Assembly: GCA_030706785.1 (NCBI GenBank)
Contig: JAUZNW010000015.1
Coordinates: forward strand, 1-35,282
Origin: Bacteroidota bacterium
GTDB lineage: Bacteria; Bacteroidota; Bacteroidia; Bacteroidales; VadinHA17
Direction of reading: 5' to 3'
Length of the DNA: 35,282 nt
Made by a program: the position numbers and the translations under genes. This document shows positions 1-8,533 of this stretch, piece by piece. Position 1 is the stretch's first letter. The number at the start of each line of letters is the position of its first letter. The notes under the pieces were generated by a model. That model was not told the DNA's origin and did not search any database. It saw only the letters and a list, made by a program, of their open reading frames with translations.

Positions 1-1276
1 CAAGCTTCTCAAGCAGAACCGGCATACCGGCTTTAAAAGCTGCCGCATCAGGATAGAGTGATTCAGTCCTGGCAGTCAGTTGATTTTCAGGAATAGTACT
101 CTGGGTTTTGAAGCCGGTGTACCAGATATCATAAGGGCGCAAATCGCGTCCGAGCTTCTTCCGGATAAGAGCGCCCACCTTGGCAAGTTGCGGTGAGCTC
201 ATGTATGAATCAAAAAGAGCTTCAACCTCCTCCTGTGCAATCTCCATTTCAACCGAAAACTTTCGCAGAATGGCCGTGTTCATGGCTTCGCTGTAAGGAT
301 CGATCTCCATCATTGCCCGGAAGATATCAACTATGTGCCCATAACGGGCATCCGGTTCAGAAGCAGCATCGACCGGTGATCCATTTTTGCTGACCTTGTT
401 TGAGAAGGGAGCCCACTCATACCCGGGATTATTTATTACCACTTTTGGAATGTCCTGAGCAATAATATGTTCCATTACCTTATAGATCATTTCCTGTTTT
501 TCCTGTCCTTTTTCCTTGTCGGCATAATCAGCTTTCAGCTCATCACGCAGGTTCCAGTGCGACAGCAGTACCATATCATCTGGAAATAGTTGTTTGCCGT
601 CATCAGTTCTCAGGTGACCCATGCAGATATTGTATTCAGAGATATACATCTCGGCATTCCCGATAGCTGTATTGAGTCCCTGAATAAGATTTGCAGGTAC
701 CCTTGAAAAGAAATAATCCCCGAGACGGGCCATTGCCCAATCTTCACGGCCCCAGTCCGGACCAAGCTTTTCTTTTTCCTCAAGTGTATAATATGGGAAA
801 TTAAGCGCTACAAGAAATGCTATCTTATTGGCATAGAAGTCATCAGACATGTGGGAACTCACCGAATAGTTACCGAACATGCGGTCAACTTCATCTATCG
901 CACCGGTGGCTTCATCAAGATTCTTTTTAAGGTCTATGGTGATCTCGTTGAAATTTCCGTTAAGTGATTCGAAGTAGTTTGTGATTTTATTAAATACTTC
1001 TTTCCGCTTCTCAGGATTCGCTATATAGTTCTTTTTAACAAAGGCCGCGAATTCAGCCGGAGTGCCGTCCTCAACTTTCCATAAGGATGCGGCGTGCCTG
1101 ATTCCCTTATCAAGCAGAGCTGCATTAACAGCAGGATAGGAAGCTTTTACGCTGTCGATCGCTGCTGAAATGGTCGTTTCGTTAATAAAGGCTGTACCTT
1201 TGTCGGATACTTTGACAGTTTTTGGTGATGTGCAGGCAGACAATATTGCCAGAACGATAATGATTGACTTTTTCAT
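1..1276 (-). CDS. Large lipoprotein, possible peptidase (C-terminus cut by window edge)
   Basis: The ATG is at 1276 and the frame stays open to the left edge, so about 425 N-terminal residues are visible. It starts with MKKSIIIVLAILSACTSPK, a lipoprotein signal with lipobox LSAC and acylated Cys15, so the product should sit in the cell envelope. The rest is soluble and mostly helical, with a stretch LFPDDMVLLSHWNLRDELKA and, near the cut, LRPYDIWYTGFK. I saw no HExxH or other catalytic motif in the visible part; one may lie beyond the edge. It lies 153 bases after an M2-like peptidase on the same strand, which suggests a role in peptide breakdown, but that is context only. I do not recognise the family with certainty. 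Confidence 0.6.
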   Translation of the reverse strand, partial: MKKSIIIVLAILSACTSPKTVKVSDKGTAFINETTISAAIDSVKASYPAVNAALLDKGIRHAASLWKVEDGTPAEFAAFVKKNYIANPEKRKEVFNKITNYFESLNGNFNEITIDLKKNLDEATGAIDEVDRMFGNYSVSSHMSDDFYANKIAFLVALNFPYYTLEEKEKLGPDWGREDWAMARLGDYFFSRVPANLIQGLNTAIGNAEMYISEYNICMGHLRTDDGKQLFPDDMVLLSHWNLRDELKADYADKEKGQEKQEMIYKVMEHIIAQDIPKVVINNPGYEWAPFSNKVSKNGSPVDAASEPDARYGHIVDIFRAMMEIDPYSEAMNTAILRKFSVEMEIAQEEVEALFDSYMSSPQLAKVGALIRKKLGRDLRPYDIWYTGFKTQSTIPENQLTARTESLYPDAAAFKAGMPVLLEKL

Positions 1277-1399
1277 ATTTTATATTGTTAATTCTTTGAT
1301 TAATTTTTTAACCTGCGGGCATAGCGCTCTTCCTTCATTTGTGAGCCGGAATGAAATTTTCAGCTATGTCCTCTGTGCTCGTCGCGGTAAAATTTTCTT

Positions 1400-1430
1400 C
1401 TTCCGCCTTCTGTCTTCAGTCTTCCGCCTT
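1400..1430. repeat. Paired 10-base word in spacer
   Basis: The word CTTCCGCCTT occurs at 1400-1409 and again at 1421-1430, separated by a related stretch (CTGTCTTCAGT). The second copy runs into the stop codon of the minus-strand peptidase gene. Just upstream (about 1370-1393) the spacer has a CTCTGTG word followed by a GCGGTAAAATT run, which resembles words in the spacers near 7000 and 18175. Confidence 0.5.
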
Positions 1431-3094
1431 TACTCTACAAACTGCTTTGCGTAATATTTTGCAGTCAGCTTTTCTCCGGTTGACTTTTCAATCATATCAT
1501 TCCAGTAATACTTTGCCCCCGGCATGAAGACTTTTTCCCTGAAGTAATCACCTACCGCTTTCTGACCAACAAATGACTGATCCTTTGTAATATGTTCAGT
1601 AATATAATTGAGCCATTGTGAAGCAAGGAGATCTCCGAGCAGATAGTTGTGATAATAGCACGGATAAAGCGCTACATGGATTTTTGTTGACCAGTCAGGC
1701 ATGTTCCTTCCTTCAGGCTTTGAGATCATCTGGTATTTTTCAACAAGGTCCCACCAGAGCTGGTTTAGATTCTGGTCGGGATTCTCGTACATTGATTTCT
1801 CGAACCTGTACATGACCTGTGCCCATCTGCTGAATACAAGCATCTGAAGACGGAGGGCCTTCCTGCTGCTCTCTTCGATCCTTGCACTTTCAGCGGAATC
1901 GATGATTCCCATTTTGTTCATCCATTGGGGATTAAGAGCTTCCCGTTCGAACAGTTTTGCAATTGCTTCCGTTGTAAAAGTATGTGCTGCATCTCTTAGC
2001 GTGAATGGAAGGGATCTGTCGGTATAGTACGAATATACTCCATGACCCAGTTCATGGAGGAGAGTCCCCATCCAGTAGGAATCGGGCCTGACATTGTCCA
2101 GCGTACGTATATCCCCTTCACGGTCGATATCGGTACTGAATGCGTGCTGGTTTTTACCCGGTTTTTCATAAAGGTCGCTTTTAGCAAGTATGGCATCAAT
2201 GTTAAGCCCGATGCCGTTATAAAATGAAGCAACCAGCTTCACCGGATCCTGGTTTGCATAGTATTTGTCAAAATTAACCGGGTATATCTGCGGGGCTTCC
2301 TGGAAATACCTGTTCTGGTAATGCCACGGACGGAGCTCTGACACCTTTATTTTATAACGGTTTGCAAAATAGGTATCAATGTCACTTTTCAGCTGTGCGA
2401 AATTATTCCTGGTAAGTTTGTCAAGCTCATCAAATATTGCTGTTACTTCGGCCGGATCCTGTCCTGAAAGCTTGAGGCTCATTTCGTGATAATTGCTAAA
2501 GCCTATCTTTTTTGCTATCATGTTGCGGTGTCTGATAAGTTTGATTAAATCCTCAGCCACAACCGGACCAATCATTTTATGCCCCTCCCAGGCAGCCTGC
2601 AGCTCTTTGCTGTTGGTTGAGGTCCTGAGGATTTCCTCAACCTCATTGTCGGTAAGCTGCTTACCATTTACAGTCGCCCGGAAACCCGTGTATTTCTGTG
2701 TGATGTCAGTCTCCATTTTTATCTGTTCTGCGAGAAGTGACGGATCGACCTGCCCGCCGAGATAGGAGTCGTATAAAAGGTCAAGCTGCCGGGCGAGAAG
2801 AGAATCCTTCACAAATCCGGATTCCTTCAGCTCCTTGAGTTCAGCAAAAGCTGTACTGTCGGTGAAGACTTTTGCCAGCTCAAAGGATGCCCTTTCGCTT
2901 TTTGCATAGTCTTCCTTCGACCCTGAAACATTAGCATCCCACGATGCCAGGTTAGCTTCTTTATAGAGAGGGATCACCTTGGCTTCATAAGCGGTGATGA
3001 ATTGCTTCATCCGGTTTTCAGCCTTCTCCTGTCTGGATGTGCATGAGGTTAGAAATATTGCTGCTGCAGCAACTAAAAAGATCGTTTTTTTCAT
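1430..3094 (-). CDS. M2-like zinc metallopeptidase lipoprotein (peptidyl-dipeptidase type)
   Basis: This 554-residue protein starts with a lipoprotein signal (lipobox LTSC, Cys18), so it is probably an envelope-anchored peptidase. The zinc site is visible as HELGH at residues 347-351, with Glu348 as the catalytic base and Glu376 in HTFTTEA as the likely third ligand, 25 residues after the second His. The segment between them (YYTDRSLPFTLRDAA) resembles the equivalent stretch of angiotensin-converting-enzyme-type M2 peptidases. The family usually removes dipeptides from peptide C-termini; substrate here is unknown. It follows hutH by 36 bases on the same strand and precedes another lipoprotein, so the three are likely one transcript. 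M3-family oligopeptidase is the main alternative. Confidence 0.85.
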   Translation of the reverse strand: MKKTIFLVAAAAIFLTSCTSRQEKAENRMKQFITAYEAKVIPLYKEANLASWDANVSGSKEDYAKSERASFELAKVFTDSTAFAELKELKESGFVKDSLLARQLDLLYDSYLGGQVDPSLLAEQIKMETDITQKYTGFRATVNGKQLTDNEVEEILRTSTNSKELQAAWEGHKMIGPVVAEDLIKLIRHRNMIAKKIGFSNYHEMSLKLSGQDPAEVTAIFDELDKLTRNNFAQLKSDIDTYFANRYKIKVSELRPWHYQNRYFQEAPQIYPVNFDKYYANQDPVKLVASFYNGIGLNIDAILAKSDLYEKPGKNQHAFSTDIDREGDIRTLDNVRPDSYWMGTLLHELGHGVYSYYTDRSLPFTLRDAAHTFTTEAIAKLFEREALNPQWMNKMGIIDSAESARIEESSRKALRLQMLVFSRWAQVMYRFEKSMYENPDQNLNQLWWDLVEKYQMISKPEGRNMPDWSTKIHVALYPCYYHNYLLGDLLASQWLNYITEHITKDQSFVGQKAVGDYFREKVFMPGAKYYWNDMIEKSTGEKLTAKYYAKQFVE

Positions 3095-3130
3095 GTGATT
3101 TATATAGTTTATACAAAGATATTCAGTTTT

Positions 3131-4663
3131 TTATTCAAGACTGCCAGTTACTTTTTCAACTTCATTGAGAATCTCACAGGATCTGACCAGCTCTTTCATT
3201 GTTGTATGATCGGGATACAGCGGCCGGTCAATATCGAGAAAATCGACATGCCTTCTTATGACATCTTTTGCTGCCTGAACCCCTTTGCCAAACTTGTATT
3301 CTTCCTTCCTGAAGTCAAGAGCCTGGGCTGCAGCCATAAATTCTATCCCGAGGATACCGTACGCGCAATCGAGTATCTGGTTGTTTTTGATTGCTGTGTT
3401 CATTCCCATCGATACAAAATCTTCCTGGTCGGCTGCTGCAGGGATCGAATGAATGGATGCAGGATGTGACAGGATCCTCTGTTCAACGATCAGCGTATCG
3501 GCCGTATACTGGCTGAGCATCATCCCTGAGAACATGCCGGCCCCCTTTGTGAGGAAATCGGGTAGTCCGACGCTGAGAGCCTGGTTGTTAAGCCTGTTCA
3601 TCCTTCGTTCCGACATTACGCTTACCATGGTGATGCATGCTCCGGCCATATCCATAGGCACACAAACCGGTGAACCCTGGAAATTGGCTCCCGAAAGCTG
3701 CAGGTTCCTGTCAGGGAAGAAGATCGGATTGTCGCCGACACCGTTCAGTTCTATTTCGACCTGTGATCTTGCGAAAGCAAGCAGATCATGTGCAGCTCCG
3801 ATGACCTGCGGTGTTGATCTCATTGAATATGCATCCTGTACCTTCGATTTAACCCTGCCTTCCTTGAGGTCACCGCCTGAAATGCATTTGTTAATGGCAT
3901 TTGCGCTTCTTACAGCACCTTTGAATCCCCTTACTTCGTGAAGCAAGGGGGTATAGGGTTTCATATTTGCCTTAAGGGCTTCAAGCGACATTGATGCGGC
4001 AATTTCTGCCTGTTTGAGCCAGTTATTGGCATCATAAAGCCAGATGGCACTCATTGCGGTAAGCATATTTGATCCGTTGATGGCCGCCAGTCCATCGCGT
4101 GCCTGAAGGCCGGGGATTGGTATTCCGGCTCTTTTCATAGCCTCTCCGCCCTCAAGGAGCTCTCCTTTATAATAAGCTTTGCCTTCACCCAGAAGAAGCA
4201 AGGCTATCTGCGACATCGGAGCTAGGTCGCCTGAAGCGCCGACAGAACCTTTCTGGCATACATACGGAGTAACCCATTTGTTTAGCATCTCAACAAGGGT
4301 TTCCGTGATCTCCAGACGATTCCCGGAGTTGCCGTGAGCATGGACATTGATCCTTCCCAGCATTGCGCCCCTTACGATTTCAGCAGAAGCCGGCTCTCCG
4401 ATCCCGGCAGCATGGTTATATACCAGATATTTCTGGAAATCCTTTATCTGGTCGTCATTGAGGACAATTTCAGAGAATTCACCTATGCCGGTGTTAACAC
4501 CGTACATTATTTCATGTGCAACTATCTTCTTCTCTAGCATGGCCCGGCATTCGTTGATCCTTTTTCTTGCATCAGGATGGAGCTCAACCTTCAGACCGTA
4601 TAGTGCCACATTTACTACATCAGTAATTTTAAGATCAGAACCGGTGATTATTAATTTTTCCAT
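3131..4663 (-). CDS. hutH: Histidine ammonia-lyase (MIO-dependent aromatic amino acid lyase)
   Basis: This 510-residue protein has the usual length for the family, which deaminates L-histidine to trans-urocanate in the cytoplasm. The Ala143-Ser144-Gly145 triad in GSVGASGDLAPM forms the MIO electrophile. Tyr54 in YGVNTGIGEF and the QED at 413-415 (Glu414) match histidine-type lyases; Glu414 favours histidine over tyrosine or phenylalanine. Two positions are unusual: the selectivity loop reads Asn83-His84 where bacterial histidine lyases commonly have Ser-His, and Phe416 follows QED where His is common. The other hut genes (urocanase, imidazolonepropionase, formiminotransferase) are not next to it. 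It heads a minus-strand group with two envelope proteins. A related aromatic lyase or aminomutase is possible but less likely. Confidence 0.85.
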   Translation of the reverse strand: MEKLIITGSDLKITDVVNVALYGLKVELHPDARKRINECRAMLEKKIVAHEIMYGVNTGIGEFSEIVLNDDQIKDFQKYLVYNHAAGIGEPASAEIVRGAMLGRINVHAHGNSGNRLEITETLVEMLNKWVTPYVCQKGSVGASGDLAPMSQIALLLLGEGKAYYKGELLEGGEAMKRAGIPIPGLQARDGLAAINGSNMLTAMSAIWLYDANNWLKQAEIAASMSLEALKANMKPYTPLLHEVRGFKGAVRSANAINKCISGGDLKEGRVKSKVQDAYSMRSTPQVIGAAHDLLAFARSQVEIELNGVGDNPIFFPDRNLQLSGANFQGSPVCVPMDMAGACITMVSVMSERRMNRLNNQALSVGLPDFLTKGAGMFSGMMLSQYTADTLIVEQRILSHPASIHSIPAAADQEDFVSMGMNTAIKNNQILDCAYGILGIEFMAAAQALDFRKEEYKFGKGVQAAKDVIRRHVDFLDIDRPLYPDHTTMKELVRSCEILNEVEKVTGSLE

Positions 4664-4942
4664 AGTCTATATTTTCAAATTGTGTTTTCAGGTTTATTTA
4701 ATCAGAATAGAATTCACTACCTCGTAATGAGACAATCAGGAAGATGTAACGGAGAGGGATCTCCGGACAGGTTCAGCAGAGTCCTGAACGATTGATTTTT
4801 ATCTTGTATTCAAGCACCCAGGTGTATTCCATGGATTGAAAAGATATCCAAAAATAGAGCAATTATTGTTAACCGCAACCGGCACGATCAATTATTTATC
4901 TCCCGATTGTACTGATTTAATATATTTATTGAAAAAAGTGAA
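4664..4942. other. Divergent spacer between hutH and DUF1080 gene, with two small hairpins
   Basis: This 279-base spacer separates two divergent genes and must hold both promoters, though I see no clear Bacteroidota -33/-7 pair. It holds two neighbouring inverted repeats: GGAGA (4751-4755) with TCTCC (4760-4764), and GTTCAG (4771-4776) with CTGAAC (4784-4789). The second is followed by ATTGATTTTT, so on the plus strand it looks like a weak intrinsic terminator or attenuator. Confidence 0.35.
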
Positions 4943-5617
4943 ATGAAATACAGGGTTTTGAAGCAAATTCCGGTAGTATTAATTTTAGTTGCTATCAGTT
5001 TCATGCTGTCCACATGCAGACCAAGAAAAGCTGGCAGTATTACGAATGTTAGTTCCATTCCGGCAGACAGCACATATATTTTTGACGGCAAATCGCTAAA
5101 CGGCTGGGAAATTACAAATTTCGGAACCCAGGGACCTGTAACGATTTCCGATGGCGAAATCATCCTTGGTATGGGCGACGGATGCACTGGAATTACATGG
5201 AAGAGGGATTTTCCTTCATTGGATTATGAGGTCACACTTGATGCCAGGAGGGTCGACGGAAATGACTTTTTTTGCGGAATGACTTTCCCGGTCGGCAAAT
5301 ATCCGTGCACACTAATCGTGGGTGGGTGGGGAGGCACAATTGTGGGTCTGAGCAGTATAAACGGGATGGATGCCTCAGAGAACGAAACGACGACACTCAG
5401 AAAATTTGATAAAGACCGCTGGTACAGGATAAAGCTGGATGTGACCGGAGATGCTATCCTGGCATGGATCGATGATGAGAAGGTGGTGGATTTTACAATT
5501 GGTGATAATATATTATCAATACGTCCCGAAGTAGAACTATCCAGGCCGTTTGGTATTGCTTCATGGAGGACAACTGCAGCAATAAGGAACATCAGGGTTG
5601 TAAGGCTGGAGAGGTAG
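4943..5617 (+). CDS. DUF1080 (3-keto-disaccharide hydrolase-type) lipoprotein
   Basis: The 224-residue product has a signal peptide ending in lipobox LSTC (Cys25), so it is probably a lipoprotein. The mature part is one concanavalin-like beta-sandwich. It opens with the family signature YIFDGKSLNGWE and continues through ITISDGEI-like, GNDFFCGMTFP, KDRWYRIKLDV and AWIDDEKVVDF strands, a pattern typical of DUF1080. Members have been linked to hydrolysis of 3-keto-glycosides, but many are uncharacterised, and the fold is also used for binding. The next gene starts 165 bases away across a repeat-rich spacer, so co-transcription is uncertain. Family call is firm; substrate is not known. Confidence 0.8.
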   Translation: MKYRVLKQIPVVLILVAISFMLSTCRPRKAGSITNVSSIPADSTYIFDGKSLNGWEITNFGTQGPVTISDGEIILGMGDGCTGITWKRDFPSLDYEVTLDARRVDGNDFFCGMTFPVGKYPCTLIVGGWGGTIVGLSSINGMDASENETTTLRKFDKDRWYRIKLDVTGDAILAWIDDEKVVDFTIGDNILSIRPEVELSRPFGIASWRTTAAIRNIRVVRLER

Positions 5618-5726
5618 TTGGCAGTTGGCAGTAAGCTGTTGACAAATACCTGAATCTGCATACCCCGTACCCCGAACCCCGTACCCGTACCCCGTACCTC
5701 ACCAATCACCAATAACAAATATCCAA
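5616..5726. repeat. Three short tandem-word blocks in spacer
   Basis: The spacer after the DUF1080 gene is made of three different degenerate tandem words. AGTTGGC is repeated at 5616-5631, starting inside the TAG stop codon. A 6- to 7-base word, CCCCGTA and variants, is repeated about five times at 5661-5698. An ACCAATC/ACCAATA word runs from about 5700 to 5726. None of the blocks is coding on either strand as far as I can tell. Confidence 0.75.
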
Positions 5727-5782
5727 TCAAACTGTCAGATACTTGGTTGAGAATTGATGCGTTATATATGAAAACCTGACCG

Positions 5783-6823
5783 ATGAAAAACTATGCCATA
5801 ATTGTGCTGCTTGGTGCAATACTGGTTTCATGCAAAACCAATGAATTATATATCAATGTTTTGCAACCCGCACCAGTTACTATGCCACCTGAAATTAAGA
5901 AGGTGGGGATTATTAACCGCAGTATACCTACAGAAGAGACAAAGATTGTGGATGTGCTTGACAAGATTTTCTCCCTTGAAGGAGCTGATCTTGACAAAGA
6001 TGGTGCCTGGTCGAGTATCGGCGGCCTTTCTGACGAGCTTAAGAACAATGAAAGATTTACAGAGGTCAAGCTATTGAAGGATATTGACTTCAGAGCCTCA
6101 AGGATTGGTATATTACCTCCACCACTGAGGCCAAGGCTGGTCGACAGCTTATGCCGTGTCACCGGTACGGATGCATTGTTTGCCCTTGAGAGATTTGATA
6201 CTGATACAAGGGTCAGTTATTCAACTCCTTCGGGGAAGATAGGAACACCGCTGGGTAACTTACCGATAATCGGACTTGAAGTTTCAATGGAGACGATCAT
6301 CAAGACCGGATGGAGAATATATTCGCCTTCGAGACCAGAGATAATCGATGAATTCAATTTCGCTGAATCCCTGGTTTTTACCGGGAAAGGAATCAATCCG
6401 GTGGCCGCAGTGGCAGCCCTGACCGGACGAAAGGAGGCTGTTCAGGAGGTCAGCAGGAATGCGGGTCAGTCATATGCTACCAGAATACTACCTTTCCGGT
6501 TGAATGTAACCCGCGACTATTTTGTAAAAGGGACAAATAATTTCAAGATCGCAAAGCGTAAAGCCCAGACCGGAAAATGGGACGAAGCAGGGGATCTCTG
6601 GGCAACGGAGACCAACAATCCCAGGATGAGGATCGCCGGGAGGGCATGTTATAACATGGCCATTATCAATGAAATAAATGGTCAGCTTGATGACGCTCTG
6701 GGCTGGGCTCAGAAGGCCTGGGAAGATTACAAGACAAGGCTGGCGCTCAGGTATGTAAGGATTCTGGAAGACAGACTCTATAAGCGGGATCTGCTTCAGG
6801 TACAGGAAGAAGGGCTGCAATAA
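5783..6823 (+). CDS. DUF6340 family lipoprotein
   Basis: This 346-residue protein starts with a lipoprotein signal, lipobox LVSC (Cys17). The following residues, LYINVLQPAPVTMPPEIKK then VGIINRS, are the hallmark opening of the DUF6340 family found in Bacteroidota, whose function is not known. The C-terminal quarter (from about residue 270, NNPRMRIAGRACYNMAI onward) looks like one or two TPR-type helical hairpins, which suggests protein-protein contacts at the envelope. It starts about 165 bases after a DUF1080 gene and is followed by a repeat-rich spacer, so it may be transcribed alone. I can give the family and location but no biochemical role. Confidence 0.75.
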   Translation: MKNYAIIVLLGAILVSCKTNELYINVLQPAPVTMPPEIKKVGIINRSIPTEETKIVDVLDKIFSLEGADLDKDGAWSSIGGLSDELKNNERFTEVKLLKDIDFRASRIGILPPPLRPRLVDSLCRVTGTDALFALERFDTDTRVSYSTPSGKIGTPLGNLPIIGLEVSMETIIKTGWRIYSPSRPEIIDEFNFAESLVFTGKGINPVAAVAALTGRKEAVQEVSRNAGQSYATRILPFRLNVTRDYFVKGTNNFKIAKRKAQTGKWDEAGDLWATETNNPRMRIAGRACYNMAIINEINGQLDDALGWAQKAWEDYKTRLALRYVRILEDRLYKRDLLQVQEEGLQ

Positions 6824-7129
6824 TGTATGATGTATTATACATTATTTGCGATTTGAGCTGGTAGCATATAGCAGGAAACAGGGGTCCTGGAGCTCAGAGA
6901 ACAGAGCAAAAGGCACAGGCACTCTGGACCACAAGACTGCAGGACTGCAGGACTGCACGACTGCATGACCAATAATGGGACTGTTCCTTCTTCGAATCTC
7001 TGTGTAAGTTTATAATATTTGTGAGCAGAATGTTAATTCTTTGCGTTCTTTGCAGAAACTTAGCGCTCTTTGCGGTTAAAAGATCTTTACCCAATAGGTA
7101 TAATAATAATTAATCTAAATCACAGGTCT
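6824..7129. other. 306-base spacer rich in short repeated words
   Basis: I see no gene here. The spacer holds an 8-base tandem repeat at 6935-6966, a CTCTGTGTAA word near 6998, and three TCTTTGC words at 7038-7073 ending in GCGGTTAAA. An open frame with a TTG start at 7070 runs into the fucosidase gene, but the signal-peptide ATG at 7130 is a better start. The promoter of the fucosidase gene is presumably in this spacer. Confidence 0.5.
6935..6966. repeat. Tandem 8-base repeat, four copies
   Basis: The unit GACTGCAN is repeated four times without gaps (6935-6942, 6943-6950, 6951-6958, 6959-6966); only the last base of each unit varies. It lies in the spacer before the GH29 gene and is not part of any supported coding region. 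Confidence 0.8.
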
Positions 7130-8533
7130 ATGATTAAAAATCTACTCCTCGCATTCTCTTTATCTTTTTCCTTGACACTATCATCCCAAACTTACAAGCC
7201 AACCTGGGAATCGCTTGATAAACGCCCTGTACCGGGTTGGTTTGAGGATTCAAAATTCGGGATATTCATTCACTGGGGGATATATTCAGTACCTGCATGG
7301 GCTCCGTTTGGCGACAGCATTAGTGTATACGACAAATATGCCGAATGGTACTGGAACAAGCTCACCAGCAATGACAGCAAGGTGAACCGCTATTTCGTCA
7401 ATTTCCATAACAAAACTTACGGCAGGGATTTCAAGTACCAGGATTTTGCCCCGATGTTCCGGGCAGAACTGTTTGATCCTGATCAGTGGGCTGAGTTGTT
7501 CAGGAAATCTGGCGCCAGGTATATTGTTCTTACATCAAAGCATCATGAGGGTTTTGCCCTCTGGCCAAGCGCACAAAGCTGGAACTGGAACAGTGTGGAT
7601 ATAGGTCCTCACCGGGATCTTTGCGGTGACCTGACAAAATCAGTTAAACAGCAGGGTTTGCATATGGGATTTTACTATTCGCTCTATGAGTGGTTTAATC
7701 CTGTTTATAAAACTGATTTGAACAGTTATGTCGATAATCATATGATCCCTCAGATGAAGGATCTTGTAACCAGGTATACTCCGGATATCCTGTGGACTGA
7801 CGGTGAATGGGACAAGCCGAGCAAAGACTGGAAAAGTGAGGAGTTCCTTGCATGGCTTTTCAACGAATCACCGGTAAAGGAAAACATTGTTGTGAATGAC
7901 AGGTGGGGGAGCGAAACGAGAGGCAGGCACGGTGGCATATTTACATCAGAATATGGCCTTGCTGGCGACCAGGAGGGTCCTGTAGAAACAAATGCAAGGC
8001 CCTGGGAAGAGTGCCGGGGCATAGGCACCTCGTTCGGGTACAACAGGACTGAGAATGCTGGTGATTACACATCGTCAAAGGACCTTGTAAAGCTGCTTGT
8101 ATCAACTGTTTCAGCTGGCGGCAATCTGCTTCTTGACATAGGTCCCGCTGCCGACGGCACTATTCCCGTTATCATGCAGCAAAGGCTGCTGGATATCGGT
8201 AAGTGGCTTGAAACAAATGGAGAAGCCATTTACGGAACAAGGGCTTTCATAAAGACTAAAAGTCAGATGCAGATTAATCCTGAAGCCAATAAAAGTGTAT
8301 TTTTCACAAGGAAGGGAAAGGATCTTTATGTGATCTGCACGAACTGGCCCGTGAGAGGATTGGTTCTCAAAGGATTGAAAATGGAAGGCAGCATCAGGGC
8401 TGTTCTTTTGGGTTCGAAGGAAGCTGTCAGTTTAAAAAGGACCGGTGAAGGAGTTGTCATTGTCCCTCCGGTTTTGACCCCGGATGATTATCAAATGGCA
8501 TATGTTTTCAGGCTTAGCAACATTCTGGATTAA
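7130..8533 (+). CDS. GH29 alpha-L-fucosidase, exported
   Basis: I place the start at ATG 7130, which gives 467 residues beginning with a cleavable signal peptide (MIKNLLLAFSLSFSLTLSSQ); a longer frame from 7070 has no support. The GH29 barrel is clear: FIHWGIYSVPAW (His48), YAEWYW (Glu72, Trp73), TSKHHEGF (His138, His139), FYYSLYEWF, and ILWTDGEW with Asp224 as the expected nucleophile. Glu274 or the Glu292/Glu293 pair are candidates for the acid/base, whose position varies in the family. The enzyme removes terminal alpha-L-fucose and would act in the periplasm or at the outer membrane. It stands alone between two gene-poor spacers, so its regulation and target glycan cannot be read from context. 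Confidence 0.92.
   Translation: MIKNLLLAFSLSFSLTLSSQTYKPTWESLDKRPVPGWFEDSKFGIFIHWGIYSVPAWAPFGDSISVYDKYAEWYWNKLTSNDSKVNRYFVNFHNKTYGRDFKYQDFAPMFRAELFDPDQWAELFRKSGARYIVLTSKHHEGFALWPSAQSWNWNSVDIGPHRDLCGDLTKSVKQQGLHMGFYYSLYEWFNPVYKTDLNSYVDNHMIPQMKDLVTRYTPDILWTDGEWDKPSKDWKSEEFLAWLFNESPVKENIVVNDRWGSETRGRHGGIFTSEYGLAGDQEGPVETNARPWEECRGIGTSFGYNRTENAGDYTSSKDLVKLLVSTVSAGGNLLLDIGPAADGTIPVIMQQRLLDIGKWLETNGEAIYGTRAFIKTKSQMQINPEANKSVFFTRKGKDLYVICTNWPVRGLVLKGLKMEGSIRAVLLGSKEAVSLKRTGEGVVIVPPVLTPDDYQMAYVFRLSNILD

Noticed and set aside
1996-2232. Antisense reading frames inside the peptidase, lyase and other genes
   Set aside because: These open frames follow the codon pattern of the real gene on the other strand and show no family features of their own.
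6935-6966. Possible CRISPR or engineered repeat
   Set aside because: The unit is only 8 bases, there are no spacers and no cas genes, and the last base of each unit varies; this is a short tandem repeat.
7070-7129. Longer N-terminus for the fucosidase
   Set aside because: It starts from a TTG in repeat-rich DNA and places 20 residues before a good signal peptide; ATG 7130 is better.
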